15,872 nucleotides of DNA. It comes from Gammaproteobacteria bacterium GWE2_37_16 (lineage in GTDB: Bacteria; Pseudomonadota; Gammaproteobacteria; UBA9339). The position numbers were made by a program, and so were the translations under genes. The notes beneath the pieces are model-generated. The model worked only from the letters and a program-made list of their open reading frames with translations, searched no databases and had not been told where the DNA came from. Position 1 is the stretch's first letter. Every line of letters begins with the position of its first letter. The stretch covers positions 1 through 15,872 of the forward strand of contig MGXG01000010.1 of the NCBI GenBank assembly GCA_001801285.1, read 5' to 3'. Positions 1-8,241 of this stretch are shown piece after piece.

Positions 1-558
1 ACAGGAAGCGCTTAACTATATTCACCAACTTTATGAAATCGAGCGCAATGCCAAAGAGTTGGATTTTATAGAAAGACGCGAAATGCGCCAGGAACAAGCC
101 AAGCCGATTTTACAAGATCTTAAATTATGGCTTGAGCAAACCGAACATGAAGTTCCGCCGCAAAGCACTATTGGTAAAGCTATAGCATATGCTAGATCAC
201 AATGGGCATATCTTGCAGCTTATGCGGAATATGGTGAACCAGAAATAGATAACAACCTTGTTGAAAATCAAATCCGCCCATTTGCTATAGAACGCAAGAA
301 CTGGCTGTTTATCGGCAACGAAAAATCAGCCAACATTGCCAACTTACTCTATAGCTTAATCCAAACCTGCAAGCTTAATGATATTAATCCACGAGCTTAT
401 TTAATCTATGTTCTAAACCAAGTCCATAAGCTACGCCGTTACCAAATCGATCCTGTCGAACTGCTACCGCAGTTTATCGACAAAAATCTGCTGGCTTAAG
501 AGCAGTTTTTACTCCATAATTTTTATAATTTGTATAGGTGGGGTTTTTAGGGGCTTAC
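1..558 (+). mobile_element. IS66-family insertion sequence, right end
   Basis: The transposase tail is followed by a short non-coding stretch ending TTTTTAGGGGCTTAC at 558. GTAAGC...GCTTAC is the usual form of IS66 termini. The last 45 bases (514-558) recur at 8146-8190 with only three differences, which fixes the boundary on the right. Immediately outside lies the broken rimM gene. IS66 elements normally duplicate 8 bp of target, so GATTCGAC (559-566) should recur on the far left side of this element, outside the window. The left end and the accessory genes tnpA/tnpB cannot be seen. Confidence 0.87.
2..499 (+). CDS. IS66-family transposase, C-terminal part (5' end outside window)
   Basis: The frame is open from base 2, so the gene starts left of the window; about 165 residues are visible. 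Transposases of the IS66 family catalyse DDE-type cut and paste of the element. The visible part holds the end of the catalytic domain and the conserved tail: an ALNYIHQLYEIER-like helix, then NLVENQIRPFAIERKNWLF.GNE, which contains the last acidic catalytic Glu region and the RKNWLF..G signature, then the helical tail ending KNLLA. The stop is 59 bases before the element's terminal repeat, as expected for an IS66 right end. A TTG near base 59 is not a real start, because homology continues upstream of it. No frameshift or stop is visible, so this copy could be intact. A second, eroded copy of the same tail lies near 7974-8190. Confidence 0.9.
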   Translation, partial: QEALNYIHQLYEIERNAKELDFIERREMRQEQAKPILQDLKLWLEQTEHEVPPQSTIGKAIAYARSQWAYLAAYAEYGEPEIDNNLVENQIRPFAIERKNWLFIGNEKSANIANLLYSLIQTCKLNDINPRAYLIYVLNQVHKLRRYQIDPVELLPQFIDKNLLA

Positions 559-962
559 GATTCGACGACCATAACGTCATTAGCGTCGGTAGAATGAAGA
601 TAAGCAATTTTGCCTAAGTTGATATTTTCGCGGTTAATTACATTTAAGCCTTCTAAATCTTTAAAATAATATTCTTTTTTTTGGGGTTTTGGTAATTGAT
701 CGCTTAAGACCGCGATTTTGGATTTTGTCAGCAAGGCAGCTTTGTCGCGATCATTGCAATCTTTTAATTTTACGACCAATCCTTGATGATGGGCGCGAAT
801 TTCTTCAATCTCAAGGATTTTTTGTTTGCCATTTTGCAACATTAGCCAAGGCTGCAGGTTTTTAATATTGTTTTTAGGGGAAGTATAAGAATTAAGGTGC
901 AAGAAGCCTCTTACGCCATAAGGGCGACCGAAACTTCCGATAATAACGAGATCATTTTTCAT
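555..962 (-). pseudogene. rimM: RimM ribosome maturation factor, 3'-truncated by IS66
   Basis: RimM binds ribosomal protein S19 and helps mature the 30S head. The N-terminal domain is present (GSFGRPYGVRGFLHL at residues 9-23), followed by the linker and the start of the PRC barrel (YYFKDLEGLNVI, residues 98-109; LGKIAYLHSTDANDVMVVE, 116-134). Family members are about 170 residues long. This one stops at 135, where the IS66 terminus begins, and the TAA stop is made of the first bases of the element (GTAAGC). About 35-40 residues, the second half of the PRC barrel, are lost. rimM normally sits in rpsP-rimM-trmD-rplS, but here an ATPase gene lies upstream and there is no rpsP. No clear ribosome binding site precedes the ATG. 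Either this is a dead or duplicated copy, or a shortened RimM is tolerated. I infer the former. Confidence 0.88.
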
Positions 963-1023
963 ACGCTAAAATTAAGTTATTGATTTATAATGCAATTTAG
1001 TTTGCATGTTTTTGGAATTGTAG

Positions 1024-1044
1024 CATAAAAAATTGTTTTTTATG
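1024..1044 (-). terminator. AT-rich hairpin just after the ATPase gene
   Basis: CATAAAAAA (1024-1032) and TTTTTTATG (1036-1044) form a perfect 9-bp stem with a 3-base loop, beginning three bases past the ATPase stop. The run of T on either strand could support weak termination of the ATPase transcript before rimM. The stem is almost all A:T, so it may have little effect. A TGCTACAAT string just beyond (minus strand, 1025-1017) resembles an extended -10 box for rimM, but it has no matching -35. Confidence 0.3.
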
Positions 1045-1047
1045 GAT

Positions 1048-2259
1048 TTAAATTAATTGAGAAAGAAAAGTTTTCAATGGAACAACAATCGGTTTATTTT
1101 TGGCAAAACAGTCCGCGTCCACATAGTCCATATTAAATACAACTTGAAATGCGTGTTTGGCGCCAGTTTGATTCTGAAATAACTCTAGAGATTTACTTAA
1201 ATTGGTATCGGACACTTTAACTTCCACCAAAAACCATGGTTGATCGTTTTTGGTCACTAAAAAATCGACTTCGCGCTTTTCTTTATCACGCAAGAAATGG
1301 AGTTGAAAATCACCAAAACCATAGTCAGTCCAAAAATGTACCGCTTTTAAAAGATGTGCTGCAACAAAGTTTTCTGTTTTAGCTCCAATATCTTCGATAT
1401 CTGCCCAGTCCCAAAGGTAAATTTTGGGTTCTTTAAGTAAAGATCGGGTGACTTTTTTAGTCCAGGGACGAATTAAAAAGCAATAGTAAAAGCTCTCTAA
1501 AGTATTAACCCAGCGTTTTGCAGTATTTACGGAAACTTGAGCTTTTTGAGCAAGGTTAGTTAAGCTTAATAATTGACTTGGTTGGTATTTTAATAGCCGA
1601 GCAAATACTTCCATTTGGCTAAGTTCTTGAATTTGTGTCAAGTCTCGAATATCTTCGCGAAATAGTTGTTTTAAGCGCAGATTTTTCCAACGTTGATGAA
1701 ACCGTTCATCTTGTTTTAAAAATGGTTCAGGGAAACCGCCAAATTTCCATAAAGCAGTAAATAACTTTTCATCAAGCGGTTTTGGTGCGCGTATTTCTTT
1801 TGTTGGCAGTTTCGAAGTAATGCACTCTGCAATAGAAAAGGGATGGATGCGATATAAAAAATATCTACCCATCAGGCTATCGCCATCTTTGCGATAGACA
1901 TCTAGTTTTGCACTTCCGGTAATAATAATTCTTACTCTATCTTTGTAATGATCATAAAAACCTTTTATGTATTTTTTCCAACGTAAATATTTATGTATTT
2001 CATCAAAAATTACTAATGGTTTTTGAGGAGACAGAAGGTCTAGTCCAACTCTTGCGGCAACAGCATCGCTGCCGCGAGTAATTAGCTCCATGTCTTTAGC
2101 TTCATCCCAGTTTAAATAAACAAAATTGTTTGGATCAGCAAGTTCTTTAGCCGCAAGACTTATAGTGGTTTTGCCAACTTGCCGAGGACCTGCTAATAAC
2201 AACATTTGTTCGCAGTCAGTAAAATGTTGTACTACAACTGATTGATAGATTCTACGCAT
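1048..2259 (-). CDS. AAA ATPase with DUF4143 / nuclease-like C-terminal domain
   Basis: This 403-residue protein belongs to the widespread COG1373-type ATPases. The N-terminal AAA_14 domain has a Walker A GPRQVGKT (residues 24-31), a Walker B LVIFDEIHKY (around 82-91) and a sensor-like RIIITGSAKLDV stretch. A helical, winged-helix-like middle follows (SQLLSLTNLAQKAQVSVNTA). The C-terminal DUF4143 region contains EVDFLVTKNDQPWFLVEVKV, which resembles the D...ExK core of PD-(D/E)XK folds. The cellular role of these proteins is unknown; they spread readily between bacteria and archaea, and ATP binding is the only safe claim. The ATG at 2259 is supported by AAGGAG nine bases upstream. The gene looks intact although both neighbours (rimM, clpB) are broken, which suggests it is a recent arrival or under selection. 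A double palindrome lies directly upstream. Confidence 0.85.
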   Translation of the reverse strand: MRRIYQSVVVQHFTDCEQMLLLAGPRQVGKTTISLAAKELADPNNFVYLNWDEAKDMELITRGSDAVAARVGLDLLSPQKPLVIFDEIHKYLRWKKYIKGFYDHYKDRVRIIITGSAKLDVYRKDGDSLMGRYFLYRIHPFSIAECITSKLPTKEIRAPKPLDEKLFTALWKFGGFPEPFLKQDERFHQRWKNLRLKQLFREDIRDLTQIQELSQMEVFARLLKYQPSQLLSLTNLAQKAQVSVNTAKRWVNTLESFYYCFLIRPWTKKVTRSLLKEPKIYLWDWADIEDIGAKTENFVAAHLLKAVHFWTDYGFGDFQLHFLRDKEKREVDFLVTKNDQPWFLVEVKVSDTNLSKSLELFQNQTGAKHAFQVVFNMDYVDADCFAKNKPIVVPLKTFLSQLI

Positions 2260-2276
2260 AAATTCTCCTTTTTAGT

Positions 2277-2343
2277 TAAGCGCTTATTTTACCGTACTCG
2301 GCAAAAAAGTCAAGACTCTTTTGCCGAGTACGGTAAAAGAGTC
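2277..2343. promoter_or_regulatory. Double palindrome upstream of the DUF4143 ATPase
   Basis: TTTTACCGTACTCGGCAAAA (2287-2306) and its exact reverse complement (2319-2338) form a perfect 20-bp inverted repeat around a 12-base spacer. Each arm is itself a near-palindrome of the form TTTT-n-CCG-nnnn-CGG-n-AAAA. The right copy extends outward as GACTC...GAGTC to a 30-bp imperfect palindrome (2314-2343). A separate perfect 10-mer, TAAGCGCTTA (2277-2286), abuts the left arm. The block begins 18 bases upstream of the ATPase ATG and 24 bases past the clpB stop. No T-tract follows the hairpin, so a standard terminator is unlikely. Two dyad-symmetric copies look more like paired operator sites or a recognition site carried with the gene. 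The function is inferred; the symmetry is directly visible. Confidence 0.6.
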
Positions 2344-2366
2344 AAAAGAAATGATCTATAACTTTA

Positions 2367-3656
2367 CTATTGTGAAAACACCAACTTGCCTTTTTTGCAA
2401 TCTACTTTAATTGTGCTGTCTGGCAAATAAGCGCCCTGTAAAATCTGGGTTGCAAGTGGATTTTCTAAATACTGCTGGATAACGCGTTTTAACGGGCGGG
2501 CTCCATAGGCTTGATCGTAGCCGATTACAGATAAATGATCTAAAGCTTCTTCAGTAACTTCCAAATGTAAATTACGTTCTTTTAAACGTAAAGCAAGGCG
2601 CGCAATTTGAATTTTGGCAATTGGGCGAACCTGTTCTGGCTTAAGAGAGTGAAAAACAACCAATTCATCGACGCGATTTAAAAATTCCGGACGAAAATAT
2701 TTTTGCGCAATTTCTAAAACAGCTTCTTTGATTTTAGCATAGCCTTCGGAAGCTAATTCCTGAATTTTATTAGAACCAAGGTTAGAGGTCATAACGATGA
2801 CGCAATTGCGAAAATCTACCGTGCGACCTTGACCGTCGGTTAAACGTCCATCATCTAAAACTTGTAATAAAATATTAAAAACATCGTGATGCGCTTTTTC
2901 GATTTCATCCAATAAAATTAACGAATAAGGTTTGCGACGCACAAGCTCCGTAAGATAGCCGCCTTCTTCATAGCCAACATAGCCGGGAGGAGCGCCAATC
3001 AAACGGACAACGGAATGTTTTTCCATAAACTCTGACATATCACTGCGCACCATAGCTTCTTCAGTATAGAATAAAAAGTTAGCTAAAGTTTTGCAAAGCT
3101 CGGTTTTGCCAACGCCTGTTGGACCTAAAAATATAAACGAACCAATCGGGCGATTTGGGTCAGAAAGACCGGCACGCGATCTGCGAATGGCGTTTGCAAC
3201 TACTGTAACCGCCTCATCTTGACCGATAATGCGTTCATGTAATGCTTTTTCCATTTGTAAAAGTTTGTCACGCTCGCCTTCAAGAAGTTTTGTAACTGGA
3301 ATATGCGTCCATTTAGCAACAATTTCGGCAATTTCTTCTTCGGTAACTTTATTGCGCAAAAGGTGAGTGGTTTGCGTTTGTTTTTATGCTTCGAGCGCTT
3401 CTTTGAGCTTTTTTTCAAGTTCCGGAATCTTACCATATTGCAGTTCTGACATTTTAGTCAAATCCATGGTGCGCTGAGCTGCGTCTTTTTCAAGGCGCGC
3501 TGCATCGAGTTGTTCTTTAATGGCTTGTGCGTTTTGTAGTTTAGCTTTTTCGGTTTTCCAGATTTCTTCGAGGTCTGAATATTCTTTTTCGATTTCTGAA
3601 ATATTTGTTTCAAGATCATTAAACGCTGTTTTGATTCTGCATCAGTTTCTTTTTTT
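2367..3656 (-). pseudogene. clpB: ClpB disaggregase, degraded 3' half (second ATPase domain)
   Basis: ClpB is the Hsp100 disaggregase that works with DnaK. From 3359 to 2367 the second nucleotide-binding domain is complete: Walker A GPTGVGKT, pore loop GYVGYEEGG, Walker B LILLDEIEKAH, the FRPEFLNR arginine-finger region and a normal C-terminus. Homology continues upstream through the end of the coiled-coil middle domain (SELQYGKIPELEKKL), but a TAA stop lies in frame at 3384-3386, probably from CAA. A one-base loss near 3619-3624 shifts the frame, and homology stops at about 3656 (KKETDAESKQRL). The N domain, first ATPase domain and most of the middle domain are absent; the family is about 860 residues. 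A TTG at 3359 would give a 330-residue ATPase, but no Shine-Dalgarno sequence precedes it. I call it a remnant; a full clpB presumably exists elsewhere. Confidence 0.88.
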
Positions 3657-3909
3657 GAAATCTATTTATAGATATGCGGCAGATCCTTATGATTTTCAAG
3701 TGGGAGTTGGGTGCAATTTGTTATATGACTCGGTAACCATTTTCTCAAAAACCTTACTTTATTATTCTAGTGGCTTATTTTTTATGGAAAAAGAATTCAA
3801 TAAAAAATAGAAATATGGATTAGATTTCACATTTAATATTTCGAAATAAATAGATATACGTATTTTCTACGTATATTTCTTAAAGCTTGAATAGTGTATT
3901 TTTGTTTTC
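3657..3909. other. Non-coding junction between clpB remnant and giant WD40 gene
   Basis: The clpB homology ends abruptly here, so this is a rearrangement or deletion junction. On the plus strand a frame open through 3661-3810 reads YRYAADPYDFQVGVGCNLLYD and ends at a TAG. It could be the tail of a lost gene, because its upstream part merely runs antisense through the clpB remnant. I do not recognise it. The remainder (3811-3909) is the AT-rich leader of the WD40 gene. Confidence 0.4.
3837..3876 (+). promoter_or_regulatory. Two palindromes in the leader of the WD40 gene
   Basis: TATTTCGAAATA (3837-3848) is a perfect 12-bp palindrome. Six bases on, ATATACGTA (3854-3862) and TACGTATAT (3868-3876) form a perfect 9-bp inverted repeat with a 5-base spacer. 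They lie 33-73 bases ahead of the ATG at 3910. They may be regulator sites or an RNA hairpin near the promoter, but AT-rich DNA makes short palindromes fairly likely by chance. Confidence 0.3.
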
Positions 3910-6900
3910 ATGATTACTTTAGCTCCCTCATCATCCAATACCCAACTTGCCAATCTAACCGGTATTTCATCACTTGCTCCCGGTTTGCTTACCGGATCAA
4001 TTTCTAATCTGGAAAAACCCGTTACGCAAGCTGAATTAGCAGAGCTTAAGTCGAGAGTGGATGCGCAATCATTGGATTATCAGAAATTTTTACAAGAACA
4101 TCATATTGATCAAAAAGTACAAGATAATGAAGCAGCGCAAATTTTTGCTTTGTTAAAAAGTAATCATCTTGTGGAGGAAAAATTTGATCAAAACGGTAAA
4201 TTAGAATCGATAACGTTAACTTTGCCTGACACTTTACCTGATCTACCGCCAACGAAAATTGTACCAACGGATCCTGTACCAGAGAATCGATCATTACTGG
4301 GTAGAATTTGGGGTGGAGTTGTTGATGTGGCTGCTAAAATTATCAGTGTAATTACCAATACATATACAGAGTATACTGAATGGGTGGTCCACAAAGATAT
4401 TGTGCAATGCGCTACTATGCCTGAAGCATTAAATATTCTTGATAAAAAGTATATTGAACTAAGATTAATGCAGAAATTTCTTATGGAGAAGAATGGGCAA
4501 GCAGTATTTCCAAAAGATACGGTAACAATTTCTTCAATTGGTTCTGCGGTAGATGATATGCCGCCAATTTTAGAAACCAATCAACTAACAATCGATCAGG
4601 GACAAACGGTTACTTTGAGTTCTTCGATGTTGAACTCTAAGGCAGTAATTAATTTTAATAATACTTTTACACTAGCTAGTTACGGTGATACTAAAATTGG
4701 TTGGGTTTATGAGCTTGTTGCTCTTCTGAATGGAAATTTTGCTTTTCATGATGATAATAATTCTACCCGTATTTATAATCCAAATACCGGAGATTGTGTT
4801 CATACTTTTAGTGGTGACGCTGGTGCAACATTAGCAGTTTTGCCAAATGGATTACTTGTTTCTAGATCTAGTGATATTCTGCACATTTGGGATCCAAATT
4901 CTGGCGAGTTGATTCGCGATCTTAAATATGATGGTTATTTTGGTGAGGATAGAGATTATGCGGTATTTCCCAATGGCAAACTTGCTGTAGCGAGCGGTAA
5001 GGATATAATTATTTGGGATACAAATACTGGTGTTTGTTTGCATGTTCTTAAGGGTCATACAGCCGAAGTTTATGTACTTGCTTCCTATGGAGATAAATAT
5101 CTTGCCTCTGGTGGTAGTATTGATGCTATTGGTATTGAAGATCATACAGTTCGTGTTTGGGATATTGAGTCTGGAACCTGTCTTCATGTTCTTACTGGGC
5201 ATACAAATTGGATCATTTCTCTTACCTTCCTTCCTGATTTTACATTAACTTCTGGCGCAATTAATGATCCGCACGTCCGTATTTGGGATGCTAATTCCGG
5301 TGCTTGTCTTCGTGTTCTTGATGTGAGTGCGAGGTTTATTCTACCTCTTGCTAATGGAAATTTAGTTGCAGCCCATTATGCTATTTCTATTTGGGATCCA
5401 AAATCCGGGAAACATCTGCAAACTTTAAATGGGCACACAAATCTTATTCGACACCTTACTCTTCTTCCGAATGGATTGCTTGCTTCGGGAAGTGATGATG
5501 GAACAGTACGTGTTTGGGATATGCAGTCTGGAAGATGTCTTCGTGTGCTTAGGACAGACAGTAAAGCTGAAGTTTATGCACCACCAATTGCTTTGCAAAA
5601 TAATATAATTGTTTCAGGATATTGTGGTGGCGATCCTAAAAAAGCGGTTAAAATTTGGCAACCATTTTATGCTTCTGATTCCGAATTAACCTACGTAACA
5701 TCAAATGTTCAACATGGACGATTTCAATTAATAATGAATCCAGCTATTGAAATAGGTAACTTTACTCAACAGCAAGTTAAAGATGGTTTAGTGCAATTTA
5801 TTCACGATGGTAGCAATATTGCCCCAAACGGTAAAATAGCGGTTAGTGATGGCATTACTAGCACTTCGCCAAATAACGTTAACATAACTTTTTACCCTAG
5901 CTTGCCGCCAATACTTTTTACTAATCAACTTACCATTGTAGAACCAGAGCCGCCATTATATTCACCAACATCATGGATAACTGTAATCTTATCTGCCGCG
6001 AATCTAAATGCCAAGGATGGAAAATTTTTGGCTTCCAAGTTAAATTTTACGATTAGTTCGTTAGCAAACGGATATTTTGCCAGATTACCTGATTGGGGAA
6101 CTCAGATTACCTCATTTTTACAAGATGAGATTAATCATGGGCTAATTGAATTTGTTTACACTGGAGCAGGAAATCTACCATCTTATGCGGTTACAGTAGG
6201 TAATGGTTTTATATCAAGTGGTCCTTATAAGGCGGACATTACTTTCCAGAGAATTTATTTTTGGTGGAAGCTTTTCGGACCAATGTTGGGAATAGGTGGG
6301 GCGATTGTATTATTAGCGCTTATATCTAAGCTAGTCGAACATCTCAAAGAAAAACGGCTTGTGCTGCTCCATCCTGAATTGCCATCAGTTCCGGCACCGA
6401 CTGCTATTGTTACAGAATCTTATCTCCAAATAGAAATGCCATCGCGAATAATATCTGCGCCATTGGCGCCACCTATGCCCAGTGGATGTGTTTATCAATT
6501 TTATCCAGAATTTGAATCAGAAGATGCGTTAGCACAAATTAAGAATGAGTATCTTTTACGTTTAAGTAAAAATCATTGGTTTTTGCTGCGAAAGGCGGGG
6601 GATTGTGGAAATTTAGATGGTGAGTCTGGTGATTCTGCCAATTTATGCATAAAATTCCAAACTACTCCAGACGAAATGGTAATTATACGCAATTGTTATC
6701 ATCAAGATTTACTGATAACCCCTGTGACTATTCTTAACAGCTCGTTGCCTGGACCAATAGGATGGACGGTTAATGCTGCTGATCGGATGGGGATCATTAC
6801 CAAAGAGAATGGTCATATATACTTCGATACCAAAATTACTAATATAAGCTGTAGAGATAATAAAGATCCAGAGCAAAAAGCATTTTTGATCGATAGCGCT

Positions 6901-7911
6901 ATATATATATCTGTCAGATTCGAATTTTCACTTCAGGGAGCAAGATTTATTTATGTTCGAACTAATAGTTATAACTTGGTTAGTTTAATCAAAGGGCATC
7001 ATGATCGTGGTCAAGAGCTTAATTTAGTGTGCAGTCTTTTACCGCAAAGAGTACCTGATGAGTTTAATCGTCTGAGGTGGGAAACTATAGATCAATCAAG
7101 AAGGATGCAAATTCAACAACAGTTGGTACACGTAACAACTATCCATAAAGCAAATGAAGAGTTAGCTGATATTATGCGGCATCTTGCAACACATCAGTTT
7201 GATCGCTATGAGATCACCTATTTCCATCAAATTGTGCAAAAAGTGCTGAGTTATGAGATAGGTGCTGATGCAAGGATTATAATTGATTTAGGGGCTGCTT
7301 TTTTTACTACGCATTGGGGTGAAAAAAATAGCGATTTATACCGGACTTTTTTTGTTAATATTAGCACTTTCTTAGAGAATATTCGTAGCGCAGGAGGCTT
7401 TGTGCATAGTATTCGAAATAAGTTCTTCGAGTTACACGCGGATATCTTACAAATACTTGGCACACTAATTAGTGCAGTTCTTAGAGAAAATCGTCCTGAA
7501 GCTATTAATTTGGTGATGGGAAGAGTAAAGGCATTGCTTGAAACAAATTTAGTGCGTATAAATACGGTTTTATGGCAATCATTTCCGAATAATCTTGATC
7601 AATTAATTTCGAATTGTTTATCAGTTTCGGATGATGCTAGGTGTGATATTGCTCCAAGACTTACGGCTTTATTGCAAGAAGGGGCAAGACAGGAACGAAA
7701 CTTAGCAGGTTTGCCGCCAAGAATTGTGTATTTGAAAGGCGCAATAAATGAAAGTCATAATCCTTCGATGCAACGAAGAATAGAAGTTTATTCAGGGTTC
7801 GGTAGCGTAAATGGTGGTATTAACTTTTTCACTCCACAAGCGCCAACTTTACTAAATGAGCGATCCAATTTACTGGTATCATCAAGTTTGCCTACACATT
7901 CATCAACTTGA
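3910..7911 (+). CDS. Giant WD40 / CSPG-repeat membrane protein (1333 aa)
   Basis: This is an unnamed protein with a composite layout. Residues 1-210 form a unique N-terminal region with no signal peptide. Residues 218-245 (PPILETNQLTI...VTLSSSMLN) look like the first half of a CSPG/cadherin-like repeat. About 266-589 is a WD40 propeller with eight WD-type motifs (IYNPNTG, IWDPNSG, IWDTNTG, VWDIESG, IWDANSG, IWDPKSG, VWDMQSG, IWQPFYA), several followed by C.H.L.GHT. About 590-661 (DSELTYVTSNVQHGRFQL...FTQQQVKDGLVQF) is the second half of the interrupted repeat, and 665-779 is a second, complete repeat. A membrane helix lies at about 788-806, followed by KLVEHLKEKR. The positive charges suggest that the C-terminal side is cytoplasmic. 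A proline-rich linker and about 450 largely helical residues end the protein. The ATG has no Shine-Dalgarno sequence. WD40 and CSPG domains bind proteins, so a surface or host-directed role is plausible but unproven. No broken codons are visible. Confidence 0.85.
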   Translation: MITLAPSSSNTQLANLTGISSLAPGLLTGSISNLEKPVTQAELAELKSRVDAQSLDYQKFLQEHHIDQKVQDNEAAQIFALLKSNHLVEEKFDQNGKLESITLTLPDTLPDLPPTKIVPTDPVPENRSLLGRIWGGVVDVAAKIISVITNTYTEYTEWVVHKDIVQCATMPEALNILDKKYIELRLMQKFLMEKNGQAVFPKDTVTISSIGSAVDDMPPILETNQLTIDQGQTVTLSSSMLNSKAVINFNNTFTLASYGDTKIGWVYELVALLNGNFAFHDDNNSTRIYNPNTGDCVHTFSGDAGATLAVLPNGLLVSRSSDILHIWDPNSGELIRDLKYDGYFGEDRDYAVFPNGKLAVASGKDIIIWDTNTGVCLHVLKGHTAEVYVLASYGDKYLASGGSIDAIGIEDHTVRVWDIESGTCLHVLTGHTNWIISLTFLPDFTLTSGAINDPHVRIWDANSGACLRVLDVSARFILPLANGNLVAAHYAISIWDPKSGKHLQTLNGHTNLIRHLTLLPNGLLASGSDDGTVRVWDMQSGRCLRVLRTDSKAEVYAPPIALQNNIIVSGYCGGDPKKAVKIWQPFYASDSELTYVTSNVQHGRFQLIMNPAIEIGNFTQQQVKDGLVQFIHDGSNIAPNGKIAVSDGITSTSPNNVNITFYPSLPPILFTNQLTIVEPEPPLYSPTSWITVILSAANLNAKDGKFLASKLNFTISSLANGYFARLPDWGTQITSFLQDEINHGLIEFVYTGAGNLPSYAVTVGNGFISSGPYKADITFQRIYFWWKLFGPMLGIGGAIVLLALISKLVEHLKEKRLVLLHPELPSVPAPTAIVTESYLQIEMPSRIISAPLAPPMPSGCVYQFYPEFESEDALAQIKNEYLLRLSKNHWFLLRKAGDCGNLDGESGDSANLCIKFQTTPDEMVIIRNCYHQDLLITPVTILNSSLPGPIGWTVNAADRMGIITKENGHIYFDTKITNISCRDNKDPEQKAFLIDSAIYISVRFEFSLQGARFIYVRTNSYNLVSLIKGHHDRGQELNLVCSLLPQRVPDEFNRLRWETIDQSRRMQIQQQLVHVTTIHKANEELADIMRHLATHQFDRYEITYFHQIVQKVLSYEIGADARIIIDLGAAFFTTHWGEKNSDLYRTFFVNISTFLENIRSAGGFVHSIRNKFFELHADILQILGTLISAVLRENRPEAINLVMGRVKALLETNLVRINTVLWQSFPNNLDQLISNCLSVSDDARCDIAPRLTALLQEGARQERNLAGLPPRIVYLKGAINESHNPSMQRRIEVYSGFGSVNGGINFFTPQAPTLLNERSNLLVSSSLPTHSST

Positions 7912-7973
7912 TAATATGTCTTTCAGTCCTCCCAAAAATATGTCAGGAATTTCGGATGTATTTTTGCTCGAAT

Positions 7974-8190
7974 GATAAAGAGGATGAAAAATCAAGACCA
8001 TTTGCCCTTGGTCGAAAAAACTGGCTGTTTTTTGGCAACGAATTTTAAACCAAAGCCACAAATTACGCTGCTATCAAATCGATCCAGTTACATTGCTACC
8101 ATAATTTATCAACAAGAAACTTCTGGCTTAAGGGTGATTTTTAATCCATAATTTTTGTAATTTGTATAGGTGGTATTTTTAGGGGCTTAC
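7974..8190 (+). mobile_element. Eroded IS66 right end (transposase tail remnant)
   Basis: The stretch matches the tail of the transposase at 1-558. A decayed version of the RPFAI.RKNWLF.GNE block is readable as RPFALGRKNWLFFGNE near 7994-8042. About 90 bases are then deleted, after which the KLRxYQIDPV.LLP motif and the terminal KLLA stop (to about 8130) resume with point changes, including a TAA in the LLPQF position. The last 45 bases (8146-8190) match the intact IS end at 42 of 45 positions. The upstream part of the element is gone. It is in the same orientation as the first copy and clearly older. Confidence 0.85.
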
Positions 8191-8241
8191 AAGGGGGTTG
8201 TTGAATAATTCGTATTAATAACGATTTCTTAGCCACAAACT

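Noticed and set aside
990..1007. ATGCAA/TTGCAT inverted repeat ahead of rimM as an operator
   Set aside because: The arms are only six bases in AT-rich DNA, and the downstream gene is broken.
3520..3810. A plus-strand frame of 96 codons over the clpB remnant
   Set aside because: Its first half is antisense to clearly recognisable clpB codons. Only the last third, after the junction, might be a real gene tail.
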